In this document: piece by piece, positions 57,238 to 64,000 of the stretch
Layout of the letters: the number at the start of each line of letters is the position of its first letter
Numbering within the stretch: position 1 is the stretch's first letter
From: Deltaproteobacteria bacterium
GTDB lineage: Bacteria > Desulfobacterota > Binatia > UTPRO1
Assembly: GCA_020852955.1 (NCBI GenBank)
Contig: JADYZW010000059.1
Location: 1 to 64,000, forward strand
Direction: 5' to 3'
Length of the DNA stretch: 64,000 nt
Position numbers and translations under genes: made by a program
The notes under the pieces: model-generated
What the model was told of the DNA's origin: nothing
The model's database searches: none
Seen by the model: the letters and a program-made list of their open reading frames with translations, nothing else

Positions 57238-57269
57238 TGCGCGACCCCGGAGCGGTCGCGCAGCCCCGC
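57231..57269 (+). terminator. very stable hairpin B (16-bp perfect stem, 7-nt loop)
   Basis: The left arm at 57231-57246 (GCGGGGCTGCGCGACC) and right arm at 57254-57269 are perfect inverted repeats. No U-tract follows, so it may be a terminator of the high-GC type, an RNA stability element, or part of a switch with repeat A. It separates opgG/D from the pilin gene. Confidence 0.6.
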
Positions 57270-57442
57270 ACGACGCCGCCGGGTGCGCGGATCGTGGGGC
57301 GCGTGGCGGGCCACCCGCCATGGCGCCCCCGACGACAGCGGCGGGGGAAGTCCGTGATCGGCCGCTGCCAGTCCTCGCGCGGCGAGATTGCGACACCACG
57401 ACCGGTCGGACCGTGGCATTTCGGTTGCTGGACCGGCTCGCC

Positions 57443-57820
57443 ATGCGTACCCACCGAGGCTTCACCCTGATCGAGGTGCTGGTCGTGCTCGTGCTCGTCG
57501 GCGTCCTCGCCGGACTCGCCATCCCGCAGTACGCCGGCTTCCGCCAGCGCGGCTACGACAGCAAGGTCGCCGCGGCCGTGCGCGGCGTCGCGACGGGCGA
57601 AGAAGCCTACTACGCGGAGCACCGCGTCTACGCGGCGAGCATCGGCGAGCTGCGCGGCATGACGCCCGGCGACGTCGAGATCGCGATCGGGGCGGGCAAC
57701 AGCGGGAACCTCGCCAGCTCCTTCCGGGTCACCGGCACGCATCCGGGCACGCCGCGGACCTTCACCTGGGTCAGCGACCCCGTGCCCGGAACGCCGAACC
57801 TGCTCGAAGACGGCGCGTAG
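57443..57820 (+). CDS. type IV pilin-like protein (minor pilin/pseudopilin)
   Basis: 125 residues with a class III signal: basic MRTHRG, cleavage before Phe, then FTLIEVLVVLVLVGVLAGLAI with Glu at mature position 5. The C-terminal globular part is short and begins PQYAGFRQRGYDSKVAAAVR, as in PilA-type major pilins of Myxococcus and Geobacter relatives. No cysteine pair near the C-terminus. It is isolated from other pilus genes except pilT 18 kb away. It could be a major or minor pilin or a type II secretion pseudopilin. Confidence 0.9.
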   Translation: MRTHRGFTLIEVLVVLVLVGVLAGLAIPQYAGFRQRGYDSKVAAAVRGVATGEEAYYAEHRVYAASIGELRGMTPGDVEIAIGAGNSGNLASSFRVTGTHPGTPRTFTWVSDPVPGTPNLLEDGA

Positions 57821-57833
57821 CGGCGGGCGACGA

Positions 57834-58826
57834 TCAGGGAGGCGCGAGCGGCAGCGCGCCGCTCTTGCCGGCGGTAACGACGCCGAACGGGCCGACGGCC
57901 TGTCCGTGGAACGCGACCAGGAACTGCCCCGAGCCACCGGTCCCGAGCGGCACCGGAACGCCGTCGCCGCCGGCCGTCCGGCACGCGCGCAGCACGACCA
58001 TGCCCGCGCTCGCCGGCGCGGCCGCGAGCGGCACGACCGGCGGGTCCGCGCTCGGAAGGCGCGTCGGGGCGACCGGCGCGAAGAGCGCGCAGGCGAAGCA
58101 GACGTCGGGCACCGAGACGATCGCCTCCAGGGTGTCGGTGACCTGGGCGTTGCAGCAGACGCGGGCGCCGCCGAGTGCCGCGCTCGGGCGCGCGATCGGC
58201 GCGATCGCATCGCCCTGCCGCTCGAGGCCGACCACGATCACCTGCGAGGTGTCGAGCGCGGACGGGGCGAACGTCGGGATGACGAGGCCCTCGGACGCGA
58301 GGACGGACGGATCCGGCAGGGCGAAGCCCGTGAAGCCGACGGCGTTGGCGCCGAACGCGCTGCCGGCGGCGCGGTCGGCGATCGTCCACGACCCGATGAG
58401 CTGCACGGGTGAGACGTCCGGAGGCGCCTGCACGGTGACGATCGCCACGCCGCGCGCGCCCGTCAGATCGACGATCGGTCCCGCCGACTCGTTCACCGGC
58501 GAGCCGGGCTCCTGCGTCTGGCTCTGGATGCGGGTCGGGTCGACGACGACCGTATCGTTCTCGGTGAGTCCGATCGCGAGGTCGGCGAGGTGGCCGCAGT
58601 CGGCGGAGTAGAAGACCCAGTGGGTGGTGACGGCGCGCCGCGCGGCCGTGTCGCCGATGCGACTCACCAGCAGGAAGCTCGAGTGCTCCGCCGTCACGTC
58701 GAACGGCATGACCAGCACCGCCGCCGGCTGGAGATCGGTCGGACCGACGGGCTGCGCCGCGGCCGGGGAAGCGCCGAGCAGCACCGCGGCGCCGGCCGCC
58801 GCCACGTATCGCACGAGTCGTTGCAT
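57834..58826 (-). CDS. secreted hypothetical protein
   Basis: About 330 residues. Signal peptide LVRYVAAAGAAVLLGASPAAAQ. The mature region is Val/Ala/Pro-rich and looks like all-beta structure, with no repeats or catalytic motif I recognise. A cysteine cluster (VCCNAQVTDTLEAI... DVCFACALF) lies near residues 215-250. The start is uncertain: an in-frame ATG pair at 58853/58850 would add nine residues; 58826 is chosen because it leaves a normal signal peptide. It converges on the pilin gene with 13 bp between stops. Confidence 0.55.
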   Translation of the reverse strand: MQRLVRYVAAAGAAVLLGASPAAAQPVGPTDLQPAAVLVMPFDVTAEHSSFLLVSRIGDTAARRAVTTHWVFYSADCGHLADLAIGLTENDTVVVDPTRIQSQTQEPGSPVNESAGPIVDLTGARGVAIVTVQAPPDVSPVQLIGSWTIADRAAGSAFGANAVGFTGFALPDPSVLASEGLVIPTFAPSALDTSQVIVVGLERQGDAIAPIARPSAALGGARVCCNAQVTDTLEAIVSVPDVCFACALFAPVAPTRLPSADPPVVPLAAAPASAGMVVLRACRTAGGDGVPVPLGTGGSGQFLVAFHGQAVGPFGVVTAGKSGALPLAPP

Positions 58827-58890
58827 CCGCCCCCTGGACCTCCCCCGCATCATTGCGCCTGCGAAGCGCCGCGGCGTCTAGCCCGCATCT

Positions 58891-59688
58891 CTACAACTCG
58901 GCGGCGTGGGCGTCGAGGAACGCCGCGACGGCGGCGTCGAACTCGTCCGGCCGCGCCAGGTTCACGAGATGGCCGGCCTCCGGGATCTCGACGAGCGCGG
59001 CTCCCGGAACCGCGGCGGCGACGGCGCGGCTCGCGTCGAGCGATAGGCGGTCCCGCGCGCCGACGACGACGAGGGTCGGCACCCGCAGCCGCGCGACCAG
59101 GGGCGCGAGCGCCGCGACGCTCGGCTGCGCCGCGATCACGCGGCGCAGGACGTGGGCCATCGCGTGCGCCGAGTGCTCGAGGAAGCCGCGGCGCACGAGC
59201 GCCGCGGCGTGCGCGTCGAGTCCGGACGACGGCCCCCACACGAACTCGGCGCCGGCGGCGTCGAGGCCGACGCGCTCGATGCGCTCGGCGAAGCGCTCCG
59301 CGACCGCCGCGTAGCTCCCGGGCTGGTCGGCGCCGGCGGGAAACGCCGCGAGCACGAGCGCCCGGACGCGCTCGGGATGCGCGAGCGCGAAGCGGAGCGC
59401 GATGCCCGCGCCCATCGACAACCCGCCGATCACGGCCGCGCGCGCGCCGACGCGATCGAGCACGCGTCCGACGTCGGCGACGAACGCCTCGGAGGCGTAG
59501 GCCGCGGGGTCGGCCGGGGCCTCGCTCCGCGCGTGGCCGCGCGCGTCGAAGCGCACCACCCGGCAGCGCGTCCCGAGGGCGCGCGCCTGGCCGCGGAAGT
59601 TCCGCGCGCTCCCGCCGAAGCCGTGGCCGAGCACCAGCGCCGGACCCGCCCCCCCGACCTCGACGTGCAGGCGACGGGCGTCATCCAC
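58891..59688 (-). CDS. alpha/beta hydrolase
   Basis: 265-residue alpha/beta hydrolase fold. The oxyanion loop is LVLGHGFGGSARNFRGQ. The nucleophile elbow is GLSMG (Ser near residue 91). The acid is likely Asp in VVVGARDRLSL, and the catalytic His is in IPEAGHLVNLARPDEF near residue 243. This arrangement is common to esterases, lactonases (3-oxoadipate enol-lactonase-like) and haloperoxidase-like proteins; the substrate is not predictable. No signal peptide. Confidence 0.85.
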   Translation of the reverse strand: MDDARRLHVEVGGAGPALVLGHGFGGSARNFRGQARALGTRCRVVRFDARGHARSEAPADPAAYASEAFVADVGRVLDRVGARAAVIGGLSMGAGIALRFALAHPERVRALVLAAFPAGADQPGSYAAVAERFAERIERVGLDAAGAEFVWGPSSGLDAHAAALVRRGFLEHSAHAMAHVLRRVIAAQPSVAALAPLVARLRVPTLVVVGARDRLSLDASRAVAAAVPGAALVEIPEAGHLVNLARPDEFDAAVAAFLDAHAAEL

Positions 59689-59824
59689 GCGCCCCGCCTC
59701 CCCGCCGCCCGGCCGATCCGGCGCTCCTGCAACGACGGCGCGTCACGAATCGGCGCACCCAGCCGCGGCCGGAGCCAGCATTCTCGGGGGCGCATGCCGC
59801 AGTTGTCATGCCGCTTGTCCAGGT

Positions 59825-61777
<1,953 letters not shown>

Positions 61778-61784
61778 CGCGGAG

Positions 61785-62009
61785 CTACTGCTCGTCGTTT
61801 TCCTCCGCGATCTCCTCCTCGGTCAAGAAGGGATGCGGTTGGGGGCCCGGCACGATACCGGCGATGTCCGGATCCTCGCCTTCGACCTGAGGACGCCCCT
61901 CTTTCTCTGCCGCCCGCTGCTCACGGCGCATTTCCTTGTTCTGGCGGCGCTGCTGCCGGGCTTGCTCCTTCTGGCGCTTGGTGACGGAGGTCCGTGACTT
62001 ACCACCCAT
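61785..62009 (-). CDS. small highly charged protein, unknown function
   Basis: 74 residues. The N-terminal two-thirds are strongly basic and helical (MGGKSRTSVTKRQKEQARQQ, then RRQNKEMRREQRAAEKEG); the C-terminus is acidic (FLTEEEIAEENDEQ). Short proteins with a very similar MGGKSRTSVTKRQKE opening recur, to my recollection, in deltaproteobacterial-type genomes. The long open frame extending upstream to 62978 is not coding. It might bind RNA or the ribosome given its charge, but nothing proves it. Confidence 0.6.
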   Translation of the reverse strand: MGGKSRTSVTKRQKEQARQQRRQNKEMRREQRAAEKEGRPQVEGEDPDIAGIVPGPQPHPFLTEEEIAEENDEQ

Positions 62010-62228
62010 GGAGATACCTTCTTTCGTGGAACTCGCGGGGCTACCGCGGAGATGCGCGGCGGTCGGAGACCGCCGTGACGACCGCCGCGCACGGTAGCAT
62101 CGCCCTCTCACGGCCTCAACCGAACGGCCGCCCTTTGTCAGCGCCGCGCCGCCGTCGTAGAGACGGGGAAGCTGATCGGGGAGGTCTCGAACCGCGCGTC
62201 GAGCTACCCCGCCTTGGCGGGAGGTGGC

Positions 62229-63632
62229 GTGCAGGCGGACCGACGAACCCGGCTTTCGATGCCCGAACGGATGCTCCGCGTCTTCACGGACATCCGCGCC
62301 GGCGAAGGGACGACGAGCCTCGTGCTCTTCGCGAACGTCTTCCTGATCCTGTGCGCCTACTACTTCATCAAGCCGCTGCGCGAGAGCTGGATCGCGGTGT
62401 CGGACGTCGCGGGGCTCTCGAAGATGGAGGTGAAGGCCTACTCGAGCTTCGGGCAGAGCCTGCTGCTCGCGGGCGTCGTCTCCTACTACGGGCGGCTGTC
62501 GGCGCGCTGGCCGCGCGGCACGCTCATCACCCGCGCGACCCTCGCCTGCATGGCGTGCCTGGTCGTCTTCTGGATGCTGCAGCCGGGGCTCCTCCTCGCG
62601 AACCTGCCGGGCTCGGGCATCGCGTTCTATCTCTGGGTAGGCATGTTCGGCGTCTTCATCGTCGCCCAGTTCTGGGCGTTCGCGGCCGACCTCTACGCGG
62701 ACGAGCGCGGGCAGCGCCTGCTGCCGCTGATCGGCATCGGCGCGACCGCGGGCGCGGCGGCGGGCTCGTTCCTGACCGAGTTCCTCGTCGCCGGGCAATG
62801 GTTCGACAGCGGAACGCTCCTGCTGCTCGCCAACGTTCCGCTCGCGCTTTCGATCCTGCTCACCCGGGTCGCGGACGCGCGCGGTCCGCTCGGCACCCCG
62901 AAGCGGGAGCGCGCCCGCCCGACGACGCCCGCCGCCGCCGGCGACGGCCGCGGCGCTCTCACCTTCGTGCTGCGGCACCGCTACCTCCTCGCCGCCGCGA
63001 TCGTCGCCCTCCTGACGAACTGGGTGAATACCAACGGCGAGAACCTCCTCTTCCGGGTCGTCCAGGAGGCCCTCGAGCAGGAGCGGCAGGCGCAGGGCAT
63101 CGTCGATCCGGCCGCCACCATCCGCTTCGTCCGCGCAGGCACCGCCGCGTTCTACGGCGACTACTACTTCTGGGTGAACGTCACCGCGCTGGCGCTGCAG
63201 GCGATCGTGGCGTCGCGCCTGCTCAAGTACGGCGGCTTCGGCGTGATCTTCCTGATGCTGCCGTCGATCGCGCTGGTCTCCTACTCTTCAATGGCCGTCC
63301 TGCCCCTCCTCTGGATGGTGCGCGTCATGAAGGTCGCCGAGAACAGCGTCGACTACTCGATCAACAACACCGCCCGCCAGGTGCTCTGGCTGCCGACGAC
63401 CGCCGAGATGAAGTACAAGGCGAAGCCCGTGGTCGACTCGCTGTTCGTGCGCCTGGGCGACGGCTTCGCCGCGCTCACCGTGCTCCTCGGCGTGCAGGTG
63501 CTGCACCTCTCGACGCAGCGCTTCTTCTACGTCACCGTCGCGCTCGTGCTCGTGTGGCTCGCCGCGGCGGCGGTGATCGTCCGCGAGCACCGGCGGCTCG
63601 TCGCGACCCGCGCCGCCGCCGCGGCCGCCTGA
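62229..63632 (+). CDS. ADP/ATP-translocase-like NTP/NDP transporter (TLC family)
   Basis: About 467 residues with 11-12 membrane helices. Matches the TLC/Npt family (PF03219) related to plastid and rickettsial ATP/ADP carriers: LFANVFLILCAYYFIKPLRE early on, IGATAGAAAGSFLTEFLV, and SVDYSINNTARQVLWLP with KYKAKPVVDSLFVRLGD, which is the family's conserved late segment. The GTG at 62229 is preceded by GGGAGG (62219-62224). Free-living bacteria also carry such proteins; the substrate may not be ATP. Followed 6 bp later by a second, related gene. Confidence 0.82.
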   Translation: MQADRRTRLSMPERMLRVFTDIRAGEGTTSLVLFANVFLILCAYYFIKPLRESWIAVSDVAGLSKMEVKAYSSFGQSLLLAGVVSYYGRLSARWPRGTLITRATLACMACLVVFWMLQPGLLLANLPGSGIAFYLWVGMFGVFIVAQFWAFAADLYADERGQRLLPLIGIGATAGAAAGSFLTEFLVAGQWFDSGTLLLLANVPLALSILLTRVADARGPLGTPKRERARPTTPAAAGDGRGALTFVLRHRYLLAAAIVALLTNWVNTNGENLLFRVVQEALEQERQAQGIVDPAATIRFVRAGTAAFYGDYYFWVNVTALALQAIVASRLLKYGGFGVIFLMLPSIALVSYSSMAVLPLLWMVRVMKVAENSVDYSINNTARQVLWLPTTAEMKYKAKPVVDSLFVRLGDGFAALTVLLGVQVLHLSTQRFFYVTVALVLVWLAAAAVIVREHRRLVATRAAAAAA

Positions 63633-63638
63633 GCGCTC

Positions 63639-64000
63639 GTGGCGCCTTCGCCCGCCCGGGTCGCCCGCCTTCTCACCGTCGAGCACGGCGAAGGCCGCGT
63701 GGTCGCCTGGAGCGCGCTCGCGCTCTTCACCGTCTCGTGGGCCTCGATCTCGGTCGCGAACGTCGCCGACACGCTCTTCCTGAAGCGCATCGGCGTCGAT
63801 CGCCTGCCGTGGGTCTTCCTCGGCAACTCGGTGCTCCTCACCCTCACCACCTTCGTCGTCGGCCGCCTCGCGGTCCGCTACGAGTCGCGGCGCCTGCTGA
63901 TCGCCACGCTCGTGACGCTCGGGCTCGCGCTGGCGCCGCTCTGGCTGCTGGTCGCGGCCGACGTGGACAGCGCCTTCGTCCTGCTCGTCCTCGCCGCGAA
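63639..64000 (+). CDS. second ADP/ATP-translocase-like transporter, cut by the window end
   Basis: At least 120 residues from the GTG at 63639: VAPSPARVARLLTVEHGEG followed by helices SALALFTVSWASISVANVADTLFL, GNSVLLTLTTFVVGRLAV and LIATLVTLGLALAPLWLLVAA. The opening resembles the upstream gene (RVF...AGEGTTSLVLFANVF versus RLL...GEGRVVAWSALALF), suggesting a tandem pair of the same superfamily. The 3' end lies outside the window. Confidence 0.6.
   Translation, partial: MAPSPARVARLLTVEHGEGRVVAWSALALFTVSWASISVANVADTLFLKRIGVDRLPWVFLGNSVLLTLTTFVVGRLAVRYESRRLLIATLVTLGLALAPLWLLVAADVDSAFVLLVLAA

Noticed and set aside
57320-57442. Possible cobalamin-type riboswitch upstream of the pilin (GGGGGAAGTCCGTG ... 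GCTGCC)
   Set aside because: Only a loose resemblance; the conserved GCAACGG-type core and the required helices are absent, and a pilin is an unlikely target.
62010-62978. Upstream extension of the 74-residue small protein to 397 codons
   Set aside because: Overlaps the translocase-like gene antisense and has biased, featureless composition; a clean ATG at 62009 starts the conserved part.

Overview
High-G+C bacterial chromosome, by eye roughly 70% G+C. LptF/LptG, OpgG/OpgH, LolA-like and beta-barrel proteins indicate a diderm envelope. The order tRNA-Thr(UGU)-Tyr-Gly-Thr(GGU) is the arrangement that precedes tufB in E. coli, and rplM-rpsI-argC and tig-clpP-clpX-lon-hup also occur in deltaproteobacterial-type genomes. 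PilT, a lone type IV pilin, a GlgE glucan pathway and an HzsA-like di-heme protein fit an environmental Myxococcota/Desulfobacterota/Binatota-like organism. That placement is an inference, not a demonstration.

Layout. (1) 1-5653, housekeeping: four tRNAs, rlmB, lptF-lptG, argC, rpsI, rplM, tRNA-Asp. (2) 5654-7937, a decayed mobile island beside tRNA-Val: a broken secreted-protein gene, a MutS-domain-I-like ORF, a fragment of a reverse transcriptase resembling those of diversity-generating retroelements, and a frameshifted tyrosine recombinase. (3) 7960-14124, protein quality control: hup, lon, clpX, clpP, tig, tRNA-Leu. (4) 14246-18645: a TMTC-like membrane/TPR protein, a phosphotriesterase-family hydrolase, aat and an MBL hydrolase. 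(5) 18768-27257, a glucan operon glgE-glgX-glgB-malQ in which every junction is a 4-bp ATGA/GTGA overlap. (6) 27474-42305, mixed: GMC oxidoreductase, amino-acid permease, fatty-acid desaturase, a LolA-like/beta-barrel pair, HzsA-like di-heme protein, pilT, a PfkB kinase and a secreted beta-helix protein. (7) 42325-57171, the most interesting segment: opgH and opgG/D (osmoregulated periplasmic beta-glucan synthesis) bracket a GH1 beta-glucosidase, a glycoamylase-domain (PF10091, GH144-like) protein, a complete CUT1-type sugar ABC transporter and a large discoidin/(alpha/alpha)6 glycosidase. It looks like a combined beta-glucan synthesis, turnover and uptake locus. (8) 57443-64000: pilin, secreted protein, alpha/beta hydrolase, PAS histidine kinase, a small basic protein and two adjacent ADP/ATP-translocase-like transporters, the second cut by the window end.

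Most genes are densely packed, and most intergenic stretches hold no recognisable RNA or regulatory element. Exceptions are a pair of mutually exclusive GC hairpins at 57206-57269 and a very strong Shine-Dalgarno in the decayed island. Functions were assigned by reading motifs; no database search was run.
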